Shown: positions 7,519 to 16,840 of the stretch, in pieces
Position numbering within the stretch: position 1 is the first letter of the stretch
Layout: each line of letters starts with the position of its first letter
Source: RGIG8748 sp045646525
GTDB lineage: Bacteria > Bacillota > Clostridia > UMGS1810
Reading direction: 5' to 3'
Length of the DNA: 41,601 nt
Assembly (NCBI GenBank): GCA_045646525.1
Contig: JAZRKX010000024.1
Span: 1-41,601 of the forward strand
Notes under the pieces: generated by a model
Seen by the model: the letters and a program-made list of their open reading frames with translations, nothing else
What the model was told of the DNA's origin: nothing
Database searches by the model: none
Made by a program: the position numbers and the translations under genes

Positions 7519-8022
7519 CAATAAGTACAGCTTAATTCCTGCTCCTAAAAGGAAAAATGCCCTTAAGGACTCTATAAGGTAATCTCCTGCATTATCCAGC
7601 GAAAGATACTCATACACACTTTTTACCCATATTTCAAAAAGCTTTATTATAAATGCACGGAAATTCGTTTTTTCAACATCGGTATGTGCTTCGGCAAGGA
7701 TGAATATATTCTCCCACACACTGCCGTCGTAAATCTCATCGTACGAAAGCACATCAAACTTCTTGATGTTGTCTGCCCACGCACTCGCATAGAGCATACC
7801 GCCGCCTAAGGCATTTGTGCAAAGCCCCAGATAATATCCCGTGGTGTTACCCTTAAAGGTGGATTTGAACTCTTCGTCCTTAAGCCATGCCATAGCATAA
7901 TTTCGGCTTGGAGTATCGAGCTCTGGTATCATCACAAGCTCATCCTCGGTATAATCCTCATCCCGCGCCTTATCGGCAAGAAGCTTAATTAATGTGTTTA
8001 AATATTGTTTGCTTGTAAGCAT
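7510..8022 (-). CDS. Hypothetical protein, end of antiporter/lipid kinase operon
   Basis: 170 residues, not recognised. Mixed helical composition with an acidic N-terminal half, a glycine/alanine-rich patch (CTNALGGGMLYASAWAD) and a hydrophobic C-terminus that may contact the membrane. It starts 7 bases after the lipid kinase stop, with AAGGTAGTG in front, so it is probably co-expressed with it. The last codons and stop lie in a 22-base repeat also found at the right end of the window, so the native C-terminus may have been altered by insertion or rearrangement. Confidence 0.65.
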   Translation of the reverse strand: MLTSKQYLNTLIKLLADKARDEDYTEDELVMIPELDTPSRNYAMAWLKDEEFKSTFKGNTTGYYLGLCTNALGGGMLYASAWADNIKKFDVLSYDEIYDGSVWENIFILAEAHTDVEKTNFRAFIIKLFEIWVKSVYEYLSLDNAGDYLIESLRAFFLLGAGIKLYLLGY

Positions 8023-8029
8023 CTTATCA

Positions 8030-8914
8030 CTACCTTATAATTATTGCGCTTTTCTTTAAATTCTCTATAACTATCTCTTGGGGTGAGCTTTCGTGCTCAC
8101 CGTCTACTGACCAGTCAATCGGATTTTCAAATACAAAACGTGCTTTTTTTGTCTTTACAAATTCAAAAACGCTGTCGTCAAAATTCGATACAGAGCACCC
8201 TTTTATTATCTTGCTGAGTTCATTTATATTGGCAGGGTACTTTACAAGAACTATTTCGAAAAGTCCGTCATTCATCTTGACTATATCTTTGTCGAGTTTA
8301 ACGATACCGCCTACCGAGGTGGTATTTGACACACTTCCGAAGATATATTTACCCTCGTATATACAGTCATCTGTTTCGAGCTTTACATTGTAGGGCACAA
8401 TCTTTGTTATATCCTTCATACCCTCAAGTACATAGGCGAGATGCCCAAAGACATTTTTGAAGCTCTGCGAGGTGTTGTACGATGCCGCTGTAAAAATACC
8501 GAAAGACGCTATATAGGAAAAATATCTGGCAGACCCGAATTTTCCTATATCTACATCCATACCCTCACCCGATACAATCTGCATTGCCGCTTTTTTGGGG
8601 TCGGTAGGAATTCCCAGAGTAGCCGCAAAATCATTGGTGCTCCCCGCAGGTATATAACCTATGGGGAGCTTTTTACCAACCTTAAGAAGTCCTGTCAAAA
8701 CCTCGTTTAATGTTCCGTCGCCGCCGCTTACTGCAAGTATATCTACATCGTCACTTAGGGTCTGCGCCATTTCTATGGCATGACCCTTATACAGTGTAAC
8801 CTTGATATCCACATTGTAGCCTGCTTTATTGAATATTTCCAATATATCAAGCAGAACAGGTTTTATTTTCATTTTACCCGAGCACGGATTTACGATGAAA
8901 CACATGTTTTTCAT
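8030..8914 (-). CDS. YegS/DagK-family lipid (diacylglycerol) kinase
   Basis: 294 residues. The diacylglycerol-kinase catalytic fold is shown by the N-terminal FIVNPCSGK, the nucleotide loop SGGDGTLNEVLTG (about residues 63-75) and the substrate-side motif IPAGSTNDFAATLGIP. Such soluble enzymes phosphorylate diacylglycerol or related lipids and feed the product back into phospholipid synthesis. AGGAGA lies before the ATG. It follows the antiporter gene by 22 bases and is followed by a hypothetical gene. The exact lipid substrate cannot be told from sequence. Confidence 0.9.
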   Translation of the reverse strand: MKNMCFIVNPCSGKMKIKPVLLDILEIFNKAGYNVDIKVTLYKGHAIEMAQTLSDDVDILAVSGGDGTLNEVLTGLLKVGKKLPIGYIPAGSTNDFAATLGIPTDPKKAAMQIVSGEGMDVDIGKFGSARYFSYIASFGIFTAASYNTSQSFKNVFGHLAYVLEGMKDITKIVPYNVKLETDDCIYEGKYIFGSVSNTTSVGGIVKLDKDIVKMNDGLFEIVLVKYPANINELSKIIKGCSVSNFDDSVFEFVKTKKARFVFENPIDWSVDGEHESSPQEIVIENLKKSAIIIR

Positions 8915-8936
8915 AACAGGTCTCCTTTAATTGCAT

Positions 8937-10544
8937 TTAATTCTTTGAAGATATTTTCTTTGTTACAATAAGAGCTGCTATTGTGAGAACTGTAAGCACA
9001 GGGAATACTATAAACCAGCTTCTTAATGCTTCAAAGCCTGTCATAACATATCCTACAAAGGATATAACAGCTACAAATACTGCGTACGGAAGCTGAGTTG
9101 TTACATGGTTTATGTGATTGCACTTAGCACCTGCAGAGGACATGATTGTAGTATCGGATATAGGTGAGCAGTGGTCACCGCAAACCGCACCTGCAAGACA
9201 TGCCGACATACCGATTGTAAGAAGGTCGGAATTTTCGGGGAATATGAGTACAACTATAGGAATGAGTATACCGAATGTACCCCATGAAGTACCTGTGGAG
9301 AATGCAAGTACACAAGCAACAAGGAATATTACAGCAGGGAGGAAGTTTGCAAGACCGGGTGCTGCTGCTGTCATGGTGTTGTCTACAAATACACCTATAC
9401 CAAGAACATCGTTTGTTATATTCTTAAGAGCTGTTGCAAAGAGAAGTATGAGTATGGCAGGTACCATTGCATTAAATCCTGCAGGAATTCTTTCCATAGA
9501 TTCCTTAAAGGAAACTGTGCCTCTTATTGCATAGTATATTATGGTAATAACAAGAGCTATTATACCACCCATAGGAAGACCCACAGTAGCATCTGTATCA
9601 CCAAATGCACCTGTAATGGAGGGATTGCCGCTCCAGTAACCGCCCACATAAAGAAGTGAGAGAACGCAAGCCACAATAAGCACAATTACAGGGAATAAAA
9701 GGTCTATAACCTTACCCTTGGCACTGGGAACATCGTCTATATCATTATCTACAGTTTCTTCCAAGCCCTGAAGTGCAAGCTCGTTCTGCTTCTTCATGGG
9801 ACCGAAATCGAACTTCATAAGAACAATGGCAATTATGAATACAAATGTAAGAAGAGAATAGAAGTTATAAGGAATAGCCTTAATAAAGAGGCTCATACCC
9901 TCACCCTCTGCAGCATAGCCTGCAACTGCGGCAGCCCATGATGATACGGGAGCTATCATACATATAGGAGCTGCAGTGGCATCTATAAGATAGCTTAATT
10001 TTGCTCTGGAAATCTTGTGGCTGTCTGTAACGGGGCGCATAACACCGCCTACTGTAAGACAGTTGAAGTAGTCATCTATGAATATAAGTACACCAAGTAT
10101 AAAAGTAGCAAGCTGAGCGCCTACCTTACTTTTGATGTTCCTTTTTGCCCATGCACCGAAAGCTGCGCTTCCGCCTGCCTTGTTTATAAGGGCAACCATA
10201 ACACCTAAAGCTATAAGGAATATAAATATACCTGCATTTCCTGCAAAAGCGGAAATAAAGCCTGTATTTATAACTGTGTCGATAGTGTTTACTGCATTAA
10301 ACTGTGTGGCAAAAAGAGCCGAAAGCACTATACCTATAAAAAGTGAGCTGTACACTTCTTTGGTAACAAGTGCAAGAAGTATTGCAATAATCGGCGGTGC
10401 GATTGTTGCTATTGTACCGAAGTACTTGGAGGAAGCTTCCTCCATGCCCTGCATACCCTCGTTGGATACGGTGAGCGCGAGAACTATTACCGCAATCAGC
10501 ATAACAACGCATAAGCCGATTTTGATAACTTTGCTTTTGTTCAT
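8937..10544 (-). CDS. NhaC-family Na+/H+ antiporter-like transporter
   Basis: 535 residues with about 12 membrane helices. The family pattern of paired helix bundles is visible: IFIDDYFNCLTVGGVMRPVTD around residue 155 and the matching C-terminal AFSTGTSWGTFGILIP with AGAVCGDHCSPISDTT. These are hallmarks of COG1757 (NhaC/MleN type) carriers, which exchange Na+ for H+ or, in MleN, malate/lactate with ions. Substrate not determinable. The ribosome site AAAGGATG precedes the ATG and a good sigma-A-type promoter lies upstream. First gene of a three-gene operon. Confidence 0.88.
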   Translation of the reverse strand: MNKSKVIKIGLCVVMLIAVIVLALTVSNEGMQGMEEASSKYFGTIATIAPPIIAILLALVTKEVYSSLFIGIVLSALFATQFNAVNTIDTVINTGFISAFAGNAGIFIFLIALGVMVALINKAGGSAAFGAWAKRNIKSKVGAQLATFILGVLIFIDDYFNCLTVGGVMRPVTDSHKISRAKLSYLIDATAAPICMIAPVSSWAAAVAGYAAEGEGMSLFIKAIPYNFYSLLTFVFIIAIVLMKFDFGPMKKQNELALQGLEETVDNDIDDVPSAKGKVIDLLFPVIVLIVACVLSLLYVGGYWSGNPSITGAFGDTDATVGLPMGGIIALVITIIYYAIRGTVSFKESMERIPAGFNAMVPAILILLFATALKNITNDVLGIGVFVDNTMTAAAPGLANFLPAVIFLVACVLAFSTGTSWGTFGILIPIVVLIFPENSDLLTIGMSACLAGAVCGDHCSPISDTTIMSSAGAKCNHINHVTTQLPYAVFVAVISFVGYVMTGFEALRSWFIVFPVLTVLTIAALIVTKKISSKN

Positions 10545-10599
10545 CTTGTAATCATCCTTTACTTATTATTTTGCACATGCAAAAATGCATTGTTAGTTA

Positions 10600-10628
10600 A
10601 TTTTACCATAACATTTCCCCCAAGTCAA
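10600..10628 (-). promoter_or_regulatory. Promoter for the antiporter operon
   Basis: On the - strand TTGACT (10623-10628) and TAAAAT (10600-10605) are separated by 17 bp. It diverges from the lysA promoter. A small inverted repeat (ATGCA..TGCAT) lies in the leader around 10576-10590. Confidence 0.7.
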
Positions 10629-10656
10629 ATAATACTTGTATGTTTTTTCAATTCAT

Positions 10657-10685
10657 TTGACACAAGATAAAATAGATGATATAAT
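10657..10685 (+). promoter_or_regulatory. Perfect consensus sigma-A promoter for the lysA operon
   Basis: TTGACA at 10657-10662 and TATAAT at 10680-10685 with a 17-bp spacer. No leader regulator such as a lysine riboswitch fits in the 30-40 bases before lysA. Confidence 0.85.
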
Positions 10686-10728
10686 TTATTATGTATAATT
10701 ATTTGAATTTTTAGATTTGGAGGCACCC

Positions 10729-12039
10729 ATGTATATACACAGTAACTTTAAGATAAATGCTTTGAACCATCTGGAAATCGGCGGCTGCGATGCAACAGAG
10801 CTTGCAGCAAAGTACGGCACTCCACTGTATGTTATGGATGAGGATATAATACGCAAAAATATGCGTGCTTACAAGGATGCCATAGATACCTACTACGGCG
10901 GAAACGGAAAGGCTTACTATGCCAGCAAGGCTCTGTCTGCCATGTATATGTACAAACTGGCTTCCTGTGAGGGTCTGGGTGCAGATGTTGTATCGGGCGG
11001 AGAGCTGTATACTGCTCTTAAGGCAGGTTTCGATGCCAAAGACATATGCTTCCACGGAAACAACAAAAGCTTTGAAGAACTCAAAATGGCTGTGGAAAAT
11101 GGCGTGGGCATAATAGCGGCGGACAGTTTTTTTGAGCTTGACACAATAAATGACATAGCAAAGGATATGGGCAAAACTCAGGACATTATATTCCGCATAA
11201 AACCCGGTGTGGAGGCTCATACCCATGAATTTATAAGCACGGGGCAGATAGACTCCAAATTCGGCTTTGCCATAGAAAACGGCGAGGCTGACGAGGTTGC
11301 AAAATATGCCAAAGGGCTTTCCAACATCAGAGTTACGGGAATTCATTGCCACATAGGCTCGCAGATATTTGACTTGGAGCCTTTTAAATGTGCTGCTGAG
11401 ATTATGATGAATTTCTATATAAAGCTAAAGAGAGATTACGCCCTGCCTTTAACTGTACTGGACCTTGGCGGAGGATTCGGCATAAGCTATACCGAGGACG
11501 ATTCCCCCTTGGAATACGCCTGCTATATAAAAGCCGTGTCCGAGGTTATAAAGGATATATGCGAGAGGGAAAATGAGCCTCTCCCCCACATACACATGGA
11601 GCCCGGCCGTTCTATTGTAGGCGATGCAGGTATTACCCTCTACAAAATTGGCAATATTAAGGATATAAAAGGTGTAAGAAAGTACATCTCCGTAGATGGC
11701 GGAATGGGCGATAACCCCCGATACATCCTCTACGGTGCGGAATATGACGGTGTGTTTGCAAACAGAGCGTCGGATAAGCCGTGCGAAAAAGTAACCGTAT
11801 GCGGCAAATGCTGTGAGTCGGGCGATGTTATAATGAAAGATGTGCTTCTTCCCAAGGCGCAGACGGGCGATATACTTGCCGTAATGTCTACAGGTGCCTA
11901 CAACTACTCAATGTCTAGTAACTACAACCGCATACCCAGACCCCCCGTTGTTATGGTAAATGGCGGTACATCCAAGGTTGTTGTAAAGAGAGAAACCTAT
12001 GACGATATAATACGAAATGATGTAGCCGAAAGGGAATAA
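10729..12039 (+). CDS. lysA: Diaminopimelate decarboxylase
   Basis: 436 residues from ATG at 10729, five bases after GGAGG (an in-frame TTG at 10717 overlaps that site and is unlikely). PLP enzyme converting meso-diaminopimelate to lysine, the last step of lysine synthesis. Motifs: YASKAL with the PLP lysine near residue 65, HCHIGSQIFD, DLGGGFGISY, MEPGRSIVGDAG, CGKCCESGDVI and STGAYNYSMSSNYN at the C-terminus, the last two forming the other half of the dimer active site. First gene of a six-gene + strand run with a consensus promoter. Confidence 0.96.
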   Translation: MYIHSNFKINALNHLEIGGCDATELAAKYGTPLYVMDEDIIRKNMRAYKDAIDTYYGGNGKAYYASKALSAMYMYKLASCEGLGADVVSGGELYTALKAGFDAKDICFHGNNKSFEELKMAVENGVGIIAADSFFELDTINDIAKDMGKTQDIIFRIKPGVEAHTHEFISTGQIDSKFGFAIENGEADEVAKYAKGLSNIRVTGIHCHIGSQIFDLEPFKCAAEIMMNFYIKLKRDYALPLTVLDLGGGFGISYTEDDSPLEYACYIKAVSEVIKDICERENEPLPHIHMEPGRSIVGDAGITLYKIGNIKDIKGVRKYISVDGGMGDNPRYILYGAEYDGVFANRASDKPCEKVTVCGKCCESGDVIMKDVLLPKAQTGDILAVMSTGAYNYSMSSNYNRIPRPPVVMVNGGTSKVVVKRETYDDIIRNDVAERE

Positions 12040-12041
12040 AT

Positions 12042-12671
12042 ATGACCGACAGAATTTTATCTTTGCTTTTGAGCATACCGGGGCTTCTTCTGGCACTCTC
12101 ACTCCACGAATTTGCTCACGGCTTTGCCGCATACAAGATGGGCGACAATACAGCAAAATATCAGGGAAGGCTCTCGCTTAATCCCCTTGACCATTTAGAC
12201 CCTATAGGTACATTCTGCCTTTTGTTCTTCCGCTTCGGATGGGCAAAGCCCGTACCCATAAATCCATATAATTTCAGAAACAGAAGAGCGGGAATAATAG
12301 TTGTAAGCCTTGCGGGACCTTTTATGAATTTTCTGGTGGCGCTCTCATGTGCCTTTATACAGGTTATCATGTACAAGTATGTATCTGCAAACGATGTGAC
12401 ACAGTTTTTCTATACAATCGTGGGTCTTGCAATTCAGCTAAACATAGGTCTTATGTGCTTTAACTTAATACCCATACCGCCTCTTGACGGTTCAAAGGTA
12501 CTTTTGGAACTTTTACCCTACAGATTCAGAGAGCTTTTCTACAATATAGAAAGATACTCGTCCATAATTCTGATGGTGGCGCTTCTTACAAATGCACTAA
12601 GCCCCATACTCTCTAAAATGTACCTTGTTACAACCAATATAATATATTCAATAGTAGGACTGATTTTCTAA
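12042..12671 (+). CDS. M50-family membrane metalloprotease (site-2 protease type)
   Basis: 209 residues. The zinc motif HEFAH lies at about residues 22-26 in the first membrane helix, and the third ligand region NLIPIPPLDGSK is near 145, as in short SpoIVFB-like/YwhC-type M50 proteases. Five or six hydrophobic helices. It starts 2 bases after lysA and its stop directly abuts the ATG of scpA. Members next to scpA-scpB are common in Firmicutes; no natural substrate is established for this group. Confidence 0.88.
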   Translation: MTDRILSLLLSIPGLLLALSLHEFAHGFAAYKMGDNTAKYQGRLSLNPLDHLDPIGTFCLLFFRFGWAKPVPINPYNFRNRRAGIIVVSLAGPFMNFLVALSCAFIQVIMYKYVSANDVTQFFYTIVGLAIQLNIGLMCFNLIPIPPLDGSKVLLELLPYRFRELFYNIERYSSIILMVALLTNALSPILSKMYLVTTNIIYSIVGLIF

Positions 12672-13448
12672 ATGGAAGATATTATTTTTAAACTGGAAAG
12701 CTTCGAGGGTCCCCTGGACCTTTTGGAGCATCTTATAAAAAAGAATAAGCTCGACATATGCACGGTATCTCTTATAGAGATAACCGGCCAGTACATCGAG
12801 CATATAAACAAGATGGAAGAAATGAATCTTGAGGTTTCTGCCGAATTTCTTGTAGTGGCGTCCAACCTTTTGTATATAAAATCAAAGGCACTTCTTCCAA
12901 GGCATGACGAGGAAGACGACAGCGAGGACATGGCGGCAAGTCTTACCGAAGCACTCAAAGAGAGAGCAAGGATGAAGATAATATCCGAAAGACTAAGGAC
13001 CATGCAGTTTGACGGTACATTCCGCTACTTTAAAGAGGAAGAAAAAATCCCTCCCAAAAAACAGGAAAACCGATTTGAAAACCTCGATATATCCAAGCTG
13101 TACGAAGCTTTTCTTACAGTTATCGAAAAGACCGAAAGGCGAACTCCCCCGCCAAAATCCAACTTTACGGGCATAGTGGGAAGAGAAAATGTATCGGTTA
13201 GGACTTCAGCGGGTACACTTATTACAAGACTTCGTAAAGACAAGAAGCTTCGTTTTGAAAGGGTGTTCGAAAGCGCAAGGCACAAAAACGAGGTTGTTGC
13301 AATCTTCCTTGCCATATTGGAGCTTATGAAGCTCAATCAGATTCTCGCCTATGAGGAGGATGACAAAATCTTAATCCGCCTTGGCGACAATGTAAGCGAA
13401 AACACAGAGGAGATATTATCAAATATCGCAGGTGACTTAAATGAATAG
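12672..13448 (+). CDS. scpA: Segregation and condensation protein A
   Basis: 258 residues. The kleisin subunit that bridges the heads of the SMC dimer and binds ScpB, needed for chromosome condensation and origin segregation. The N-terminal SMC-neck-binding signature FEGPLDLLEHLIKKNKLDI is clear, followed by ASNLLYIKSKALLPR and a C-terminal winged-helix part (VAIFLAILELMKLNQI). The ATG follows the stop of the upstream gene with no gap, and scpB overlaps by 8 bases. Confidence 0.95.
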   Translation: MEDIIFKLESFEGPLDLLEHLIKKNKLDICTVSLIEITGQYIEHINKMEEMNLEVSAEFLVVASNLLYIKSKALLPRHDEEDDSEDMAASLTEALKERARMKIISERLRTMQFDGTFRYFKEEEKIPPKKQENRFENLDISKLYEAFLTVIEKTERRTPPPKSNFTGIVGRENVSVRTSAGTLITRLRKDKKLRFERVFESARHKNEVVAIFLAILELMKLNQILAYEEDDKILIRLGDNVSENTEEILSNIAGDLNE

Positions 13449-14070
13449 AAAACCAAAAGCAATATTGGAGGGAATACTCTTTGCCACAGGCGAGGCTGTG
13501 CCTGTAAAGAGGCTCTCTGAGGTCATGGACATGACCGAAAGTAAGATAGATGCCCTCATGGGAGAAATGGCAGAGGAATACAATAATTCCCCCGACAGAG
13601 GCATACAGCTTACAAGACTTGAAGACAGCTGGCAGCTCTGTACAAAAAGAGAATACTATGACTACATACATAAGCTCAAGGAAAAATCACGCAGGGCGGC
13701 ACTTACAAATGCAGGTCTTGAGGTACTGTCCGTTGTGGCATACAACCAGCCTGTAACAAGGAGCGCCATAGAGTTCATACGAGGCGTAAACTCCGACGGT
13801 CCCTTAAATAACCTTGTAGCTTCGGGGCTTGTAAAAGAGGTCGGCAGACTCGACGCCCCCGGAAGACCTATACTTTTCGGCACTACGGAGGAATTTTTGC
13901 GTTGTTTTAATCTTTCTTCACTCACCGAGCTTCCCGATGTGGACAAGGAATACAGTTATGAGGGTCTTGCAAATGAGCTTGGCGGTGTTCCGCTCAATTC
14001 CATAGAGGCTGACGAAAACCAAATAACCATGGATTTTGAGGATGATATACAAAATCAAAAGGAAGAATAA
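13441..14070 (+). CDS. scpB: Segregation and condensation protein B
   Basis: 209 residues. The kite subunit that dimerises and holds ScpA. Two winged-helix domains: the first starts with ILEGILFATGEAVPVKRLSEVM, the second includes LEVLSVVAYNQPVTRSAIEF and GLVKEVGRLDAPGRPILFGTT. An acidic tail follows. It overlaps scpA by 8 bases, so stoichiometric coupled translation is likely. Confidence 0.95.
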   Translation: MNRKPKAILEGILFATGEAVPVKRLSEVMDMTESKIDALMGEMAEEYNNSPDRGIQLTRLEDSWQLCTKREYYDYIHKLKEKSRRAALTNAGLEVLSVVAYNQPVTRSAIEFIRGVNSDGPLNNLVASGLVKEVGRLDAPGRPILFGTTEEFLRCFNLSSLTELPDVDKEYSYEGLANELGGVPLNSIEADENQITMDFEDDIQNQKEE

Positions 14071-14072
14071 GC

Positions 14073-14657
14073 ATGCTTTATGTAATCATTGCTGTATGTG
14101 TTTTTTTGCTTTTTGCAGGCATAGTTCTGTTTTCAAAATTCAAAATATTTTTTGAATATAAAAAAATGCCCGGTGAAAAGCTATATACAAAAGTGAATAT
14201 TTCCTTTGGCTTTGTAAACCTTAACAAAATCATGGACAGGCTGTCCAAAAAGGCAAAAAAGAAAACAGAAAGCATTTCCGGAAGCGAAAAAGGAATTATA
14301 GAAAAAGTCAAAAAGGCTTCTCAAACCTTTAAGACGGTAAAAAAAATATATGCCAAAAACCGTTGGCATATACGGAATTCACTAAAGGTGGAAAAACTCG
14401 ATTTCCACATAAAATTCGGGCTCTCCGATGCGGCAGCTACAGGTATTGCCACAGGGGCAATATGGACTATGCTGTACTCTTTGACTGCACTTATATCACA
14501 GGTGGGAACTCTTAAAAAGCATTACTTTGAGGTCTGCCCTGTATTTACGGAAAAAGGGCTTATATGTCAGGCAAGTGTTAAGCTTAGCGTAAGGATGATA
14601 GATGCAATCGTACTTGGCGCAAGATTGTATTTAACATATAAAAATGCAAATAAATAA
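14073..14657 (+). CDS. DUF2953 family membrane-anchored protein
   Basis: 194 residues. An N-terminal membrane helix (about 2-20), then a basic, lysine-rich middle region, then a conserved part with FHIKFGLSDAAATGIATGAIW, matching DUF2953 proteins. No function is established. It sits 2 bases after scpB and 20 bases before gerW/ytfJ, the typical Clostridia order in which DUF2953 and YtfJ genes are neighbours, so a sporulation link is possible by context only. Confidence 0.75.
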   Translation: MLYVIIAVCVFLLFAGIVLFSKFKIFFEYKKMPGEKLYTKVNISFGFVNLNKIMDRLSKKAKKKTESISGSEKGIIEKVKKASQTFKTVKKIYAKNRWHIRNSLKVEKLDFHIKFGLSDAAATGIATGAIWTMLYSLTALISQVGTLKKHYFEVCPVFTEKGLICQASVKLSVRMIDAIVLGARLYLTYKNANK

Positions 14658-14677
14658 AACGAAAAGGCGGCGATATT

Positions 14678-15115
14678 ATGGAAAAACATCCTATTGAGGG
14701 ATTGATGAGCGAGGCAATGGAGCACATAAGAAAAATGGTGGATGTAAACACAATAGTGGGCACACCCATTACTACTCCCGACGGCACTACAATCATACCT
14801 GTTTCCAAGGTTGCTTTCGGCTTTGGTGCAGGGGGAAGCGAATTTTCTGCAGCGCCCAAGAGCGATACAAAATCCGACGGCGAGGCTCTCTTCGGAGGAG
14901 GCTCGGGCGGCGGTGTGAGCATAAATCCCGTGGCTTTTCTTGTGGCAAACAGCGAACAGATAAAGCTTCTGCCCGTATCAAAATCCTCTTCTACTGCAGA
15001 TAAGCTTATAGACCTTGTACCCGAGCTTATAACAAAGGTAAACAAGATTGCAAATGAATATATAGACAAGAAAGCGGCAAAAAAAGAGGCAGAAGCTTCT
15101 GTAATTGAACTTTAA
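14678..15115 (+). CDS. gerW: GerW (YtfJ) family sporulation protein
   Basis: 145 residues. Family features: VNTIVGTPITTPDGTTIIPVSKV near residues 26-48, FGFGAGGSEF, a glycine-rich GGGSGGGVSINPVAFLV segment, then a short amphipathic C-terminus. In Bacillus the YtfJ/GerW protein is made in the forespore and is needed for proper germination. It has AAGGCGG before the ATG and is followed by a strong terminator that ends this operon. Confidence 0.88.
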   Translation: MEKHPIEGLMSEAMEHIRKMVDVNTIVGTPITTPDGTTIIPVSKVAFGFGAGGSEFSAAPKSDTKSDGEALFGGGSGGGVSINPVAFLVANSEQIKLLPVSKSSSTADKLIDLVPELITKVNKIANEYIDKKAAKKEAEASVIEL

Positions 15116-15122
15116 ATAAAAC

Positions 15123-15154
15123 GGAGTGTAAACAAAAGTTTACACTCCTTTTTT
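15123..15154. terminator. Intrinsic terminator between convergent genes
   Basis: GGAGTGTAAAC and GTTTACACTCC form a perfect 11-bp stem with an AAAA loop, followed by T6. The stop codon of the - strand phosphoribosyltransferase gene lies in the stem, so the hairpin probably serves both strands. Confidence 0.9.
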
Positions 15155-15694
15155 ATTCCCGTTTTTATCAAAGAGAGGCAGCGACTCAAGATATATAATA
15201 TCTTCTCTGTCCGCAGCATCACCCTCAGCAAGAACTGTCATCTTGCCTGCTATGGTTCCCCCCGCTTTTTCACAGAGGATTTCAAGGCATTTTAACGAAT
15301 CACCCGTGCTTATAACATCATCCACTATAAGCACTCTCTTGCCGCAAAGCTCGGCTGTGGCTGTTTCGTCTATATTAAGTACCTGAGGATGTGCTGTTGT
15401 AATACTGTTTACCTCGGCGGTTATTACATTTTTCATGTACACCTTAAGTCCCTTTCGGGCTACAACATATTTGCATCCTGCCTGTCTTGCCATCTCGTAT
15501 GCAAGAGGTATGCTCTTACATTCTGCTGTAAGGATTACATCAAATTCGGGAGCCTTCTTAAGAAGCTCGGAAGCGGACTTTTCTGTGATTTCCACATCGC
15601 CGAGCATTATAAATGCGGCAATATAGAGGTCGTCTGCCACTTCAAAAAGGGAAAGCTCTCTTTCCAAACCTGCAATATTAATCTTGTATTCCAT
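15140..15694 (-). CDS. Purine-type phosphoribosyltransferase family protein
   Basis: 184 residues. The PRPP-binding motif RVLIVDDVISTGDSL (about residues 119-133) is complete, and the fold resembles adenine/xanthine phosphoribosyltransferases: DVILTAECKSIPLAYEMARQAG and the following YVVARKGLKVYM are the Apt-type hood and loop regions. It probably joins a purine base to PRPP in salvage, but substrate cannot be read from sequence and it is not clearly Apt itself. GAGGTG precedes the ATG. Last gene of the - strand surface operon, 16 bases after the DHHW gene, which may reflect read-through rather than a shared function. Confidence 0.8.
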   Translation of the reverse strand: MEYKINIAGLERELSLFEVADDLYIAAFIMLGDVEITEKSASELLKKAPEFDVILTAECKSIPLAYEMARQAGCKYVVARKGLKVYMKNVITAEVNSITTAHPQVLNIDETATAELCGKRVLIVDDVISTGDSLKCLEILCEKAGGTIAGKMTVLAEGDAADREDIIYLESLPLFDKNGNKKGV

Positions 15695-15710
15695 ATATTA
15701 TCACCTCAAA

Positions 15711-16829
15711 TTATATTAAAAGCCACGAAGTACTCTCATCTGTTATAAGGGTATCTATACCGTAAAGATACAGAACCTCGTCTATATCCTTATCCTCCAG
15801 AAATTCTTTCATAGACCCTCGGTAGTAACGCATATCAAGCATATGGATGTTTTTGTAATTATATGCAAGAAACGGTGCCATGTTCTGTGCATAGGAATCT
15901 CTTATTATAAGGAGATTTCCACCGCGGGCTTTGGGGTTTTCTATTTTTACATAGCTGTGGTTTCCGTCGAGATACACAGGATACATATCCATTTTTTCAA
16001 GGTGGTCTTTGAAAAACATTGTATCCGATGTCTTGCCGTCTTCAAATGTTACTTTGACATCCAGACCCAAATCCCATATTTCCAGAGTATCGCTATCTTC
16101 CAAAAAATATCCGCTTGACGAATATGTTGTTCCATAGAAGCCCGAGTGGGTCTCCACGGCATAGTCATCTCTGTCGGGATAACTTATGCCCGCTAAATCG
16201 CAATACTCACTGTACAGAGCATAGCTGCCCTCGGAGGTAAGGTGATGGTCGGTACGGTAATACATTTGGGACCCCGCCTTGTAGCTATCGTAGATGATTC
16301 CTCTTGTGTCAAAAAATCTTATATTTTCTGTAAGTTCGGATGCTGTTTTAAAAAGCTCATCGTCTCGGTAACTCTTGTGGTTTAAAGGAAGCTTATCTTC
16401 CATAATATACCCTGCCGATGGTACTATCATGAGTGTGGAGGGGATATTGATTTTGGCGGTGAATGCACTTATATTGCCCATATTCTTTTTAAACGATGTG
16501 TCATCATTGGCTTTGGGAGCGTTTATAAGATATCCGTCTTTTGAAAAATATATATCCTTTAATGCGTTTTTGCCCATGAGCTTATCGAAATAGGCGTTTG
16601 TTCCGACGAAGAAATCGCGCCCTGATATGTGGTCGCTCACATAGGTCTCAAGACCGTCCTGAAATTCTCCCGAAACAACGCTTTCCCATGTAAGGGATGG
16701 GAACTCGGAAAGTATTCTCTTTTCGTTTTCCGAATATGTTTTGCTTCGTCCGAAAAATGTCCATAGTCCCATAAGGGTTATCGTACACAGAAACAAAGCA
16801 GGAATCGGATGTTTTATAATTTTTTTCAT
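15711..16829 (-). CDS. DHHW/AlgX-like SGNH-fold protein, O-acetylation partner
   Basis: 372 residues. An N-terminal signal-anchor helix (about 9-26), then an extracellular SGNH-like domain. The family motif YRTDHHLTSEGSYALY (DHH at 194-196; the usual DHHW reads DHHL here) and the serine segment IIRDSYAQNMAPFL near 312 match AlgX/AlgJ-type acetyltransferases and clostridial DHHW proteins. With the MBOAT protein directly upstream it would pass acetyl groups to an exported polysaccharide or wall polymer. It starts 11 bases after the MBOAT gene. The polymer is unknown. Confidence 0.85.
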   Translation of the reverse strand: MKKIIKHPIPALFLCTITLMGLWTFFGRSKTYSENEKRILSEFPSLTWESVVSGEFQDGLETYVSDHISGRDFFVGTNAYFDKLMGKNALKDIYFSKDGYLINAPKANDDTSFKKNMGNISAFTAKINIPSTLMIVPSAGYIMEDKLPLNHKSYRDDELFKTASELTENIRFFDTRGIIYDSYKAGSQMYYRTDHHLTSEGSYALYSEYCDLAGISYPDRDDYAVETHSGFYGTTYSSSGYFLEDSDTLEIWDLGLDVKVTFEDGKTSDTMFFKDHLEKMDMYPVYLDGNHSYVKIENPKARGGNLLIIRDSYAQNMAPFLAYNYKNIHMLDMRYYRGSMKEFLEDKDIDEVLYLYGIDTLITDESTSWLLI

Positions 16830-16840
16830 ATCATATTACC

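Noticed and set aside
10686..10728. A lysine riboswitch before lysA
   Set aside because: The leader is only about 40 bases, far too short for the lysine aptamer.
14584..15069. A 161-codon - strand frame opposite gerW
   Set aside because: A shadow of the well-identified GerW/YtfJ gene on the other strand.
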